NCBI GenBank assembly: GCA_964397255.1
Contig: CAYNHQ010000002.1
Span: 404,902-468,901, forward strand
Source of the DNA: CAYNHQ01 sp964397255
GTDB lineage: Bacteria; Bdellovibrionota_G; JALEGL01; DATDPG01
Direction of reading: 5' to 3'
DNA length: 64,000 nt
Positions 34,298 to 42,339 of this stretch are shown here, piece by piece. Made by a program: the position numbers and the translations under genes. The notes under the pieces are model-generated. The model saw only the letters and a program-made list of their open reading frames with translations, made no database searches and was not told the DNA's origin. Position 1 is the first letter of the stretch. Each line of letters begins with the position of its first letter.

Positions 34298-34885
34298 ATG
34301 AAGGTGGTCGGGCTCACAGGCGGTGTCGCGTGTGGAAAGTCAACCGTGGCTCGCCGAATGGAGGAGGCTGGTATCCCTATTATAGATACCGATGAGCTGG
34401 CCCATCTCCTTTTTTCGAAATCGGAGATCTTATTCAAGATCGAAACCGAGTTAGGAACTTCCGATCGCCAGGAATTGCGTGAAATGGTGTTTGCCTCGGC
34501 CGAGGCTCGAAAAAAGTTGGAAAGTATTCTTCATCCGGCGATCGAGTTGGCACTTCACCAAGAGCTTCATTTGCTTCGAAACACCCCTCCGGTGCCGATG
34601 GTGGCAGTGGTGGTAGTACCGCTCTTATTCGAAGCGGGATGGGAGCGACACATGGATGAAACGGTTGCGGTGGTATGCGACGAAAAACTAGCGCGCGAAC
34701 GATTGATAGCCCGCGATAAGATCAGTGAAGAGTTGGCACAACGAATGATTGAATCTCAATTTTCCGCCGCCGAAAAAGCGAAACGTGCGAACCACGTCAT
34801 TTGGAACAATGGCTCGAAAGAAGACCTCGACGTTCGAGTTGACGAAGTCATTCTTTCTATTTGCTCGCCTCAAGCAAAACTATAA
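34298..34885 (+). CDS. coaE: Dephospho-CoA kinase
   Basis: A 195-residue P-loop kinase for the last step of CoA synthesis. It has GLTGGVACGKSTVARRM (Walker A), IDTDELAH, VPLLFEAGW and a lid segment LARERLIARDKISEELA. Length is typical. Its start is duplicated at 32875; its last 6 bases overlap the end of a convergent secreted-protein gene. Confidence 0.97.
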   Translation: MKVVGLTGGVACGKSTVARRMEEAGIPIIDTDELAHLLFSKSEILFKIETELGTSDRQELREMVFASAEARKKLESILHPAIELALHQELHLLRNTPPVPMVAVVVVPLLFEAGWERHMDETVAVVCDEKLARERLIARDKISEELAQRMIESQFSAAEKAKRANHVIWNNGSKEDLDVRVDEVILSICSPQAKL

Positions 34886-35422
34886 TCGGCGGGCTGTCAC
34901 TTTAATGCGAAAGTTCGGATGTTTCGGCAAAATCTCAGAAGACACAGCAATCTCACCATTTTTTGGCAACCCATCGATTTTACCAATGGATAGCATTGAT
35001 ATCGGCCAGGAAGGATCTTTCAGTCGAAGCTCGATTCCATAACCGTAGCTTTCCGCCTCGTCCGGACAATTTTTCATTCCAAAATTCTTAACCTCTTCGA
35101 GAAAATCAACCGAATCATAGGAATATTCAGACAAATCTTCTTCCGAAAATACGACGCGCCAACCGTTTGAAGCGTTTAGTCGCTTTGAAATGGGATGAAT
35201 AGGAATAACCGAACTGACTTTGCCACAGACAAACCGCAACGTCGCAATTACTTCGATTTCGCCAGGCATATTGAACCCTTCGCGAATCAGACCACCGTTC
35301 GCAACCACGGAAGCTTGAAATTCGTAAAGCCGTTTGGGCTGACCAAACCCAGAATTTGAGATCGCAATGATCGATATGACAATTGCCGCAAATTTCAAAA
35401 ACATACTTTTATATGCACTCAT
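34880..35422 (-). CDS. Secreted hypothetical protein
   Basis: A 180-residue protein (start ATG 35422 or 35404) with a signal peptide (SMFLKFAAIVISIIAISNSG). The mature part includes FQASVVANGGLIREGFNMPG, a strand ATLRFVCGKVSSVIPI and an acidic middle (SEEDLSEYSYDS). It has two Cys. It is not recognised. It converges on coaE, with a 6-base overlap of the two gene ends. Confidence 0.6.
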   Translation of the reverse strand: MSAYKSMFLKFAAIVISIIAISNSGFGQPKRLYEFQASVVANGGLIREGFNMPGEIEVIATLRFVCGKVSSVIPIHPISKRLNASNGWRVVFSEEDLSEYSYDSVDFLEEVKNFGMKNCPDEAESYGYGIELRLKDPSWPISMLSIGKIDGLPKNGEIAVSSEILPKHPNFRIKVTARRL

Positions 35423-35469
35423 AACATATTGGACAGTGGAAGGAGACGCTCTCGTGGAAACCAGCGCTC

Positions 35470-35498
35470 TTGATCGTAGCAAAATTATAGCTATAATT
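35470..35498 (+). promoter_or_regulatory. Promoter with overlapping palindromic operator upstream of the antitoxin gene
   Basis: TTGATC (35470-35475) and TATAAT (35492-35497) are 16 bases apart. A perfect 16-bp palindrome AATTATAGCTATAATT (35483-35498) overlaps the -10 box. Phd/YefM antitoxins usually repress their own promoters through such palindromes, so this is the likely operator. Confidence 0.6.
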
Positions 35499-35532
35499 AT
35501 AGACACATGTTTCAGACAACGGGAGAAATTTT

Positions 35533-35796
35533 ATGAAGATTATTGCATTGGGAAAAGCGAAAAACGAACTCAGCACCTATGTGGATCGTGCACAGGAAGA
35601 ACGAGTTCTTATTACGAAGCATGGCAAACCAGCGGCGTTAATGGTGGGGGTTGAAGGAAAAGACCTTGAAGACATTGTTTTGCAGGCGAATCCGGAATTT
35701 TGGCGGATGATTGAATCACGCCGACGGCGAGGAAAAACCATTTCGTTGAGGCGCCTTCGAGGTCGCAAAGCGATCGCGCCGCGCGGTAAGCATTAA
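35533..35796 (+). CDS. Phd/YefM-type antitoxin without a visible toxin
   Basis: An 87-residue protein. The N-terminal half has the Phd/YefM DNA-binding fold: AKNELSTYVDRAQEERVLIT followed by KHGKPAALMVG. The C-terminal tail is strongly basic (ESRRRRGKT, LRRLRGRK), unlike the acidic toxin-neutralising tail of many antitoxins. No RelE- or Doc-like toxin lies within 300 bases on either side: the next gene, on the opposite strand, is of another kind. It is likely an orphan antitoxin or stand-alone repressor. Confidence 0.85.
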   Translation: MKIIALGKAKNELSTYVDRAQEERVLITKHGKPAALMVGVEGKDLEDIVLQANPEFWRMIESRRRRGKTISLRRLRGRKAIAPRGKH

Positions 35797-35799
35797 AAA

Positions 35800-36117
35800 T
35801 CAGTGCTGGATCTTTTCGTTTTCTTCGATGCCTTCGAGGAGCTGAAAGTAACCGAAAATGAGGGCATCTTGGATTTCGGGATTTAGCGTTCGAATGTAGT
35901 CTCGTTTTTCTTCAAACGTGTTCAGCGAAAAAGTGTAATTCAGCGCATGATTGATTTCTTCGAGTTTGGATTGAAAAAGTTTGCCCAATTCTTCCGAATT
36001 CTTCGCAAATGCCCCTCGAATCATTTCGGGACTGAACAGAAGGTGGTTCCCCTTTCGGCCCTCGGCCAGGATGAACTGGAACTTGGCAATTTCATGCAAT
36101 GTCTGCTGAATTCCCAT
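35800..36117 (-). CDS. Hypothetical helical protein downstream of accD
   Basis: A 105-residue soluble protein, mostly helical by eye, with segments LHEIAKFQFILAEGRKGNHL and SFEEKRDYIRTLNPEIQDAL-like spacing near the C-terminus. No family is recognised and there is no signal peptide. It follows accD by 50 bases on the same strand. Confidence 0.6.
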   Translation of the reverse strand: MGIQQTLHEIAKFQFILAEGRKGNHLLFSPEMIRGAFAKNSEELGKLFQSKLEEINHALNYTFSLNTFEEKRDYIRTLNPEIQDALIFGYFQLLEGIEENEKIQH

Positions 36118-36167
36118 CGGGTATTTTCCCCTTTCCTTGCTTCAATATATGCCCCGGTCCGGGCGCG

Positions 36168-37028
36168 TCAAGACCGTGCCCGACCGGCAAGCATCGACAT
36201 GGTTTTGTAAAGAATCTCTTTCATTTCATTTCGATGAACGATGCCATCGACCATGCCGTGCTCGAGAAGAAATTCGGAGTGCTGAAAACCCTCAGGAAGC
36301 GTTTCTTTAATCGTCTGCTCGATCACGCGAGGACCGGCGAATCCAATGAGAGCATTTGGTTCTGCATACATCACATCCCCCAACATCGCGCACGAAGCTG
36401 CCACACCTCCCGTCGTGGGATCGGTGAGAAGAACGACATAGGGAACACCCGATTTCCTTAGCCGTGCTAGGGCGGCAGTTGATTTCGCCATCTGCATCAG
36501 CGATAAAATTCCTTCCTGCATTCTAGCCCCGCCGCTGGCCGTAATGACAAGGCAGGGCTTTTTCTCGTTCGCCGCAAGCTCAAAAGTGCGCGTTAGCTTT
36601 TCACCCGCCACCGAACCCATGCTTCCCCCCATGTAGTCGAAGACAAAAGAACCAATGATTATCTCGAGGTCATGAATTCGGCCACGGCCATAAATGAACG
36701 CCTCTTTCTCCCTTCCCATTTTTTCGAGCGCCTTGATCCGATCGCGATAGCGCTTTGAATCTTTGAAATCGAGGGCGTCCGTGGGAGACATTCCGACATC
36801 GAGTTCCTCAAAACTTTCAGGCTCGAGAAGAAGCTTTAGCCGCTCGCGTGCACCAATCCGGAAATGATACTGGCATTTCGGGCAAACCCATTGATTCCGA
36901 TCTACATCTTCCTGAAAAAGAATTTCGGCGCATTGCGGGCATTTCGTCCAAAGTCCTTCCGGAAAGCTCGATTTGGCGTCTTCTTCGGTCGAAATCTTCG
37001 GAGCTTTTAAACGATCAACCCAGGACAT
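36168..37028 (-). CDS. accD: Acetyl-CoA carboxylase carboxyltransferase subunit beta
   Basis: A 286-residue AccD. The N-terminal zinc ribbon is complete (CPQCAEIL and CPKCQYHF). The crotonase-like core has VITASGGARMQEGILSLMQM, LTDPTTGGVAASCAMLGD and FAGPRVIEQTIKETLPEGFQ. With AccA it transfers carboxyl from biotin to acetyl-CoA for fatty acid synthesis. accA is not in the window; folC, the usual neighbour, is replaced here by a phosphodiesterase gene 8 bases upstream. Confidence 0.97.
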   Translation of the reverse strand: MSWVDRLKAPKISTEEDAKSSFPEGLWTKCPQCAEILFQEDVDRNQWVCPKCQYHFRIGARERLKLLLEPESFEELDVGMSPTDALDFKDSKRYRDRIKALEKMGREKEAFIYGRGRIHDLEIIIGSFVFDYMGGSMGSVAGEKLTRTFELAANEKKPCLVITASGGARMQEGILSLMQMAKSTAALARLRKSGVPYVVLLTDPTTGGVAASCAMLGDVMYAEPNALIGFAGPRVIEQTIKETLPEGFQHSEFLLEHGMVDGIVHRNEMKEILYKTMSMLAGRARS

Positions 37029-37036
37029 CGTACCTC

Positions 37037-37804
37037 CTAAAATTCGATTCGCATTCCCGGCTCGAGAATATGAATTCGTGAATCGCCTAACACGGCAAGC
37101 TCGCGCAAAGTTTCATCTCGATACGGAGCTTTCAAGTGATAGGCAAACACCGGAATGTTTTTGGTATGAACCTTCTTAAGTTCCCGGGCAAATGAAGCGG
37201 GCGTGTGATGCCCGCTCACCTCAGCAAGGGATGCCAGTCGATCCGGAAACGAACATTCCAACAAAATTCCCTTCACATCCTCGCCCCGTCGGTTCACTTC
37301 TTTCCAGACCTCCTCAGTCGGCCCTGTATCTCCGGTATAAAGAATCGTCCCACTTTTGGATTGAATAAAGAGTGCCACGCATCCCCCCGGGTGATTTACA
37401 GGAATGGCGAGGAATTCAAGATCCGCAGCTTGAAAACGCTTGTTCGCATGAAACGGCGCATACTTGAGAATCGAGTTCTTTTGTGTGGGAAGGATCGTGA
37501 AGTCCGGCCAAATTTCATTGTTTAAAATATGTCCGTTGAGCTTGTGAATCGTTTCAGATGTCGCGTGGACGGTAACGGGAGAGGTAATGCGCGAGAAAAT
37601 ATTCTCGGAAAAAAAGGCGAGATCTTTCGTGTGATCGAGATGGGCATGACTTAAAAAGACATCCGTAACTTGCGCCTGTTCTTCGATCGTAAGCCGGGAC
37701 GCTGCCGAACCCATATCGACGACGACATGTTTACCGATGGCAAAACTGCAGGGATGGTTTCGATCCGATTCACTTCCTGAACATCCGAGAACACGAAAAA
37801 TCAC
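37037..37804 (-). CDS. Class II 3',5'-cyclic-nucleotide phosphodiesterase-like metallo-beta-lactamase fold protein
   Basis: A 255-residue MBL-fold protein. It starts FRVLGCSGSE and has FLSHAHLDHTKD (metal motif HxHxDH), a VDMGSA strand, ILYTGDTGPTEE with the bridging Asp, and LECSFPD, which is typical of class II cAMP/cGMP phosphodiesterases (PDE1/CpdP). It lies between murA and accD. If the family reading is right it would hydrolyse cyclic nucleotides; other small phosphodiester substrates are possible. Confidence 0.8.
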   Translation of the reverse strand: MIFRVLGCSGSESDRNHPCSFAIGKHVVVDMGSAASRLTIEEQAQVTDVFLSHAHLDHTKDLAFFSENIFSRITSPVTVHATSETIHKLNGHILNNEIWPDFTILPTQKNSILKYAPFHANKRFQAADLEFLAIPVNHPGGCVALFIQSKSGTILYTGDTGPTEEVWKEVNRRGEDVKGILLECSFPDRLASLAEVSGHHTPASFARELKKVHTKNIPVFAYHLKAPYRDETLRELAVLGDSRIHILEPGMRIEF

Positions 37805-37815
37805 GCGACGTTCCT

Positions 37816-39075
37816 TTACGTAGGGATTCTTTCGATGTCTGCGCCGACGGATGCCAACTTGGCGTCCATCCTCTCATAACCACGATCCAAATGGTAGATT
37901 CGTAGGATTTCGGTAACCCCCTCAGCCGCTAATCCCGCCAATACGAGCGAAGCGCTGGCCCGCAGATCCGTCGCCATCACGGGGGCCCCACGAAGCTTTT
38001 TGACCCCCACCACGGTCACCGTAGATCCGGATATTCGAAGATCGGCTCCCATTCGATTGAGTTCAGCGACATGCATAAAACGATTCTCAAATATGGTTTC
38101 GGTGATCGTACTTGTCCCATCCGCTAGGGAGAGAAGCGCCATCAATTGTGCCTGCATATCGGTCGGAAAACCGGGATGGGGCGCTGTTTTAATTTGCGCC
38201 GGATAAATCGCTTTGGATCCCTTCACACGCAGACCCTTTTTTTCCACGGTAATGGTCGCCCCCGATTCCCTGAGTTTGGAAATGACCGCTTCAAGATCGG
38301 CGGGATTCGCGCCTAAGAGAAAAAGATCGCCGGCGGTAATCGCCGCAGCCGCCATATAGGTTCCAGTTTCAATTCGATCCGGAATCATGGGAAGATGAAA
38401 TCCATTTAATTTTTTTTGACCTTTGATCTGTATGACGGCTGTTCCCACACCATTAATTTCCGCCCCCATCTGCCGAAGGGCGTCGGCGACTGCGGTTACT
38501 TCCGGTTCTTCCGCGCAATTTTGCAGCTCTGTGGTCCCGTCCGCCAGCGCCGCCGCCATCATGGCGTTGATCGTTCCGGTGACGGTCACCGTATCAAAGG
38601 CGTGAGTCACACCTTTGAGGCGCTTTGCCTTCGCTTCGACATACCCCTCTTTGAGTTCAATTTCCGCCCCCATCGATTCAAAAGCTTTTAAATGCTGATC
38701 GATGGGTCGAACGCCGATCGCGCACCCACCGGGGAGAGCCACGCGAGCCGAACCGCAACGCGCCAATAAGGGTCCAAGAAGCAAAACGCTCGCCCGCATT
38801 TTCCGAACATAGTCGTAAGGAGCCTCGACACCGGAAAGAGACTGCGCTTGGACCAGAAGATCACTTCCGTGTCTTTCAAATTTCACGCCGAAGAAGGCAA
38901 GAATGTCTTTCATCGTTTCGATGTCATGAAGGTCGGGAATATTTCCAACTCTGCAAGGGTCGGCCGTTAATAGGGTCGCTGCCAACATGGGGAGTGTCGC
39001 GTTTTTAGCACCGCTGATTTCAATTTCTCCTTTGAGTCGCCGGCCACCGGTCACTCGCATTTTCTCTAACGACAC
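37816..39075 (-). CDS. murA: UDP-N-acetylglucosamine 1-carboxyvinyltransferase
   Basis: A 419-residue EPSP-synthase-fold enzyme for the first committed step of peptidoglycan synthesis. ISGAKNATLPMLAATLL is the N-terminal block, and the loop PGGCAIGVRPIDQHL carries the catalytic Cys that fosfomycin targets, so this version should be sensitive. LADGTSTITETIFENRFMH matches the family. The start overlaps the end of prmC by 10 bases. Confidence 0.98.
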   Translation of the reverse strand: MSLEKMRVTGGRRLKGEIEISGAKNATLPMLAATLLTADPCRVGNIPDLHDIETMKDILAFFGVKFERHGSDLLVQAQSLSGVEAPYDYVRKMRASVLLLGPLLARCGSARVALPGGCAIGVRPIDQHLKAFESMGAEIELKEGYVEAKAKRLKGVTHAFDTVTVTGTINAMMAAALADGTTELQNCAEEPEVTAVADALRQMGAEINGVGTAVIQIKGQKKLNGFHLPMIPDRIETGTYMAAAAITAGDLFLLGANPADLEAVISKLRESGATITVEKKGLRVKGSKAIYPAQIKTAPHPGFPTDMQAQLMALLSLADGTSTITETIFENRFMHVAELNRMGADLRISGSTVTVVGVKKLRGAPVMATDLRASASLVLAGLAAEGVTEILRIYHLDRGYERMDAKLASVGADIERIPT

Positions 39076-39950
39076 GTCTCTTCCTTTCCGGCGACAACGA
39101 TCCGCGGAATTCCAGCAATGTCATTTCGAAGCGTGACTAAGGAGTAGCCGCGATCATGGAGATAACGTGAAATTCCTTCTTTCTGCCCCAAACCCATTTC
39201 TAAAAAAAGTCTCGCTTTTGGAAATCGTTGGCTCGCTTCTTCAATAAGGCGAAAAATTAAATCTAGGCCCTGTATTCCCCCATCCAAAGCCACTCGCGGT
39301 TCGAAATCACGAACATCCATGGACAGTTCGTCACACTCTTGCGTTGGAATATAGGGAAGATTCGCCACGATCGCATCGAAGGGTTCATTCCCTACATTTT
39401 CAAGCAGGTTGCTCTCTCTCCATTCGATACTCACTTCATGCCTATCGCCATTTTTTCGAGCCACCTCAAGAGCGTCACCGAAATCGATGCCCATCACTTC
39501 AGCGGATAATAGATTCTTTTTGATCGCAATGGCGATGGCTCCCGATCCGGTCCCCACATCGCAAATGCGGAGAGGCCGATTTTCTTTTTTCGCCCAGGAT
39601 AAGACCTCATCAACCAAGAGTTCGGTTTCGGGTCGTGGAATAAGAACCCGCGAATCCACGTATAATGGTAGGGAATAAAATTCTTTCTCGCCAAGAATAT
39701 AAGCGACGGGTTTTCCTTTCCTACGATCCTGAATTAAATTTCGAAATTGATCTTTTTCATCTTCGGTCAAAGGGCGATCAAATTGAAGATAGAGTCCTAC
39801 TCGATTTGTCCCAAGGGCATGCGCGAGAAGAACCTCCGCATCGAGCCGAGAGTTTGGAATCCCCCGGGCCGAGAAATCTCCCGTCGCCCAACTGAGAATT
39901 GAACCTACCGTCCAATTCGGTTCAACTCTTGTTTGCGCTGCCGCCTGCAT
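39066..39950 (-). CDS. prmC: Release factor glutamine methyltransferase
   Basis: A 294-residue PrmC/HemK protein that methylates the GGQ glutamine of release factors. N-terminal helical domain with SRLDAEVLLAHALG, then SAM motif VGTGSGAIAIAI and the target motif. The last reads NLPY (in VANLPYIP) rather than the usual NPPY. It is next to prfA, its substrate gene, and overlaps it by 29 bases if ATG 39950 is used; an ATG at 39992 is less likely. Confidence 0.94.
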   Translation of the reverse strand: MQAAAQTRVEPNWTVGSILSWATGDFSARGIPNSRLDAEVLLAHALGTNRVGLYLQFDRPLTEDEKDQFRNLIQDRRKGKPVAYILGEKEFYSLPLYVDSRVLIPRPETELLVDEVLSWAKKENRPLRICDVGTGSGAIAIAIKKNLLSAEVMGIDFGDALEVARKNGDRHEVSIEWRESNLLENVGNEPFDAIVANLPYIPTQECDELSMDVRDFEPRVALDGGIQGLDLIFRLIEEASQRFPKARLFLEMGLGQKEGISRYLHDRGYSLVTLRNDIAGIPRIVVAGKEETCR

Positions 39951-41004
39951 TTTGAAGTAGCTCCGTTGAATGATGCGTTTGCAACCCTCCAATCACTTCA
40001 TCGAGGTCTCCTTCCATCACCGCATCCAGTCGATGAAGGGTTAAGCCGATACGGTGATCGGTCAGACGATTTTGGGGGAAATTGTAGGTTCGAATTCGTT
40101 CGCTTCGATCTCCGCTTCCCACCATGGTTTTCCGCGCGGCCGAAATTTCCGCCTGCTGCTTTGCCTGTTCCTGCTCTAAAAGCCGGGAGCGCAACACGCG
40201 CAGGGCTTTCGCCTTGTTTTTATGCTGCGATTTTTCATCCTGACAAACCACCATAAGACCTGTAGGAATATGCGTAATTCGGACCGCCGAGTCGGTGGTA
40301 TTCACACTCTGCCCTCCGGGACCGCTGGCTCGCATGACATCGACCTTTAAGTCTTTCTCATCGATTTTGACATCGACTTCCTCCGCCTCAGGAAGAACGG
40401 CCACCGTCACGGCCGATGTATGAATTCGGCCTGATCCTTCTGTGAGCGGAACACGCTGAACGCGGTGAACTCCCCCTTCGAATTTAAGCCGGCTATAGGC
40501 CCCCTTCCCTTCGAGAACAACAATGACTTCGCGAATTCCTTTGAGTCCCGTTTCGCTCGAAGACATGATTTCTGTTTTCCATCGGTTCCGTTCGGCATAG
40601 CGGAGGTACATACGAAGAAGGTCGGCCGCAAAGAGAGCCGCTTCATCTCCACCCGTCCCGGCTCTAATTTCAAGAAAGACGTTTTTGTCGTCGTTCGGAT
40701 CTTTTGGCAGAAGAAGAAATTTCAACCGCTCCTCGATACGATGGCGCTCTTGCTCCAGGCCCGCCAGTTCTTCTTTGGCCATCGCCGCCATATCAGCATC
40801 GGATCCAGCCGCCAGCTCGCGACTTCCTTCGATCTCTTTCCCATTCTTTTTGTAGTTGCGGTAGGTTTCTACAATTTCCACCAAATCCGAATGTTCTTTG
40901 GAGAGCTTTTGAAACTCGTCCGTGCGCGAAATCACCGCCGGATCGGAGAGCTTCGTTGAAAGCTCCTCATACCGGCGTTCGACCTCATCGAGTCGTGAAA
41001 ACAT
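39922..41004 (-). CDS. prfA: Peptide chain release factor 1
   Basis: A 360-residue class I release factor with the hydrolytic motif GGQ in RASGPGGQSVNTTDSA and a PxT codon-recognition tripeptide (PLT, in RVPLTEGSGRIHTS), which marks RF1 (UAA/UAG) and not RF2 (SPF). There is no in-frame programmed frameshift. SERIRTYNFPQNRLTDHRIG is the usual C-terminal block. Confidence 0.97.
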   Translation of the reverse strand: MFSRLDEVERRYEELSTKLSDPAVISRTDEFQKLSKEHSDLVEIVETYRNYKKNGKEIEGSRELAAGSDADMAAMAKEELAGLEQERHRIEERLKFLLLPKDPNDDKNVFLEIRAGTGGDEAALFAADLLRMYLRYAERNRWKTEIMSSSETGLKGIREVIVVLEGKGAYSRLKFEGGVHRVQRVPLTEGSGRIHTSAVTVAVLPEAEEVDVKIDEKDLKVDVMRASGPGGQSVNTTDSAVRITHIPTGLMVVCQDEKSQHKNKAKALRVLRSRLLEQEQAKQQAEISAARKTMVGSGDRSERIRTYNFPQNRLTDHRIGLTLHRLDAVMEGDLDEVIGGLQTHHSTELLQNAGGSANKS

Positions 41005-41040
41005 ATCCTGTGTAATCCTCTCCCGAAATGGGAGGGTCAG

Positions 41041-41262
41041 CTACTTTTTCGCGGTCGCTTCCGCCTTGCTCCCATATTTCTTTCGGAAACGATCGATCCG
41101 TCCGGCCGTGTCGATGAGCTTTTGTGTGCCGGTGAAGAAGGGGTGGCATTTGGAGCAAATTTCTACTCGGATTTCTTTTTTCGTGGAGCGAGTAGGGATC
41201 ACATTCCCACAAGCGCAAGTGATAGTGGTTTCAATATAATTTGGATGAATTCCTTTTCGCAT
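41041..41262 (-). CDS. rpmE: 50S ribosomal protein L31 (zinc type)
   Basis: A 73-residue L31 from ATG 41262 after a GGGAGA ribosome site. MRKGIHPNYIETTITCACG, CSKCHPFFTG and RIDRFRKKYG match the family; the Cys pattern CxC...CxxC is the zinc-containing form, normally used when zinc is sufficient. It is first in the rpmE-prfA-prmC-murA run. Confidence 0.97.
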   Translation of the reverse strand: MRKGIHPNYIETTITCACGNVIPTRSTKKEIRVEICSKCHPFFTGTQKLIDTAGRIDRFRKKYGSKAEATAKK

Positions 41263-41358
41263 AATCGATCTCCCCAAAATTTGAGGGCCGGCTTGTAGCA
41301 TAGGCCCCCAAAAATTGGTAGCCAAATCGCCAACTTCGTGGAATGAAATGGGTTCGTT

Positions 41359-42249
41359 GTGAAGGATCGAAACCTCGCCACTCTATTCCAAAAACGGGCC
41401 TACCACTCTTCAAAGGTGTCAGCCATTGTGGGAGACGAAGGAAAGGAGATCACCTGGCAGGAACTCGCTAACCTCGTGAAAGAATTGGGGCGGGGGCTCA
41501 TGGCCAGCGGCGTGAAACCAGGCGACCGCGTAGGTATTATTGGCCCCAACAGCCCCCAATGGATCGCGGCTGACTTAGCCATTCTTTCGATTGGGGCCGA
41601 AACCATTCCCACGACCACCCCCACTCTGACGATTGACGTTTCTGATTCAACCTCCGATCGGGAAGATCTGATTTCATGGAAAAAACTGATCGATCGGAAA
41701 GAGAAAGCCTCTTCTCAACAGTTCTTTGAACAGCTCGAAGAAATCGGAACACCGGAATATCAGACAAAGTATTTGATTGAATCAGAGCAATTGGCTCGAA
41801 GGCTGAAACTCACTCCTGAAGATTTACTCTTCTCCTTCCTACCCCTTTCCGAGCCCATGGAGAGAATCGGCTTTTATGCCACAATGTTTGTGGGAAACCG
41901 TGTGGTTTACGTCAAAGAACCCAAAATTGAAAACCTCCCAAGGTATCATCCGACCATTACGATTTGGTCTAGAAAACTTTTTCAAACGATTCATGATGAA
42001 ATCCGCGGCACTTACTTAAAACGTTCACGAATGGTCCGTTATTTTTTCGACCGGGCCACCGAAAAAGATGCGGCGACACGAATCGGTTGGATTGACCGAA
42101 ATATTCATAAAAAAATTCGTACCGAACTGGGAGGGAATCTTCGCGCCGTGGTTCGCGCGGAAAGCGTCGACCATTCACTTCTATCTTTTTTTCATCGCGT
42201 GGGGGTCTCCCTGGTCGATCCCGTCCGGGAAATACCCATAAATAATTAA
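41359..42249 (+). CDS. Degenerate long-chain acyl-CoA synthetase (AMP-binding family) lacking its catalytic motifs
   Basis: A 296-residue open frame. Residues 1-90 match the N-terminus of long-chain acyl-CoA synthetases (ITWQELANLVKELGRGLM, GIIGPNSPQWIAADLA). The ATP-binding signature SGTTG-x-PKG, expected before LLFSFLPLSEPMERIG, is missing. That later block and VGVSLVDPVREIPINN align with segments that normally precede YGLTE, where the protein ends. So it has an internal deletion and lacks the C-terminal half (normal length near 600). It cannot be an active ligase. Still, no stop or frameshift is seen. It starts with GTG 41359, divergent from rpmE, and precedes the kinase gene by 90 bases. 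Confidence 0.75.
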   Translation: MKDRNLATLFQKRAYHSSKVSAIVGDEGKEITWQELANLVKELGRGLMASGVKPGDRVGIIGPNSPQWIAADLAILSIGAETIPTTTPTLTIDVSDSTSDREDLISWKKLIDRKEKASSQQFFEQLEEIGTPEYQTKYLIESEQLARRLKLTPEDLLFSFLPLSEPMERIGFYATMFVGNRVVYVKEPKIENLPRYHPTITIWSRKLFQTIHDEIRGTYLKRSRMVRYFFDRATEKDAATRIGWIDRNIHKKIRTELGGNLRAVVRAESVDHSLLSFFHRVGVSLVDPVREIPINN

Positions 42250-42339
42250 ATAATTTCAATATATTAGACAAATTTACATGCGGCGCCATTTTGTGGTACG
42301 TTGCGCTGCGAATGGGGAAGGCAAAATGAGGGAGGAATC

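Noticed and set aside
35800..36117. Toxin partner for the Phd/YefM antitoxin
   Set aside because: Opposite strand, no RelE, Doc or PIN motif, and it trails accD.
39922..41004. RF2 with programmed frameshift
   Set aside because: PLT tripeptide, no UGA frameshift site and prmC linkage indicate RF1.
42301..42339. Longer N-terminus of the histidine kinase
   Set aside because: GGAGG at 42331-42335 lies inside that extension and points to TTG 42340.
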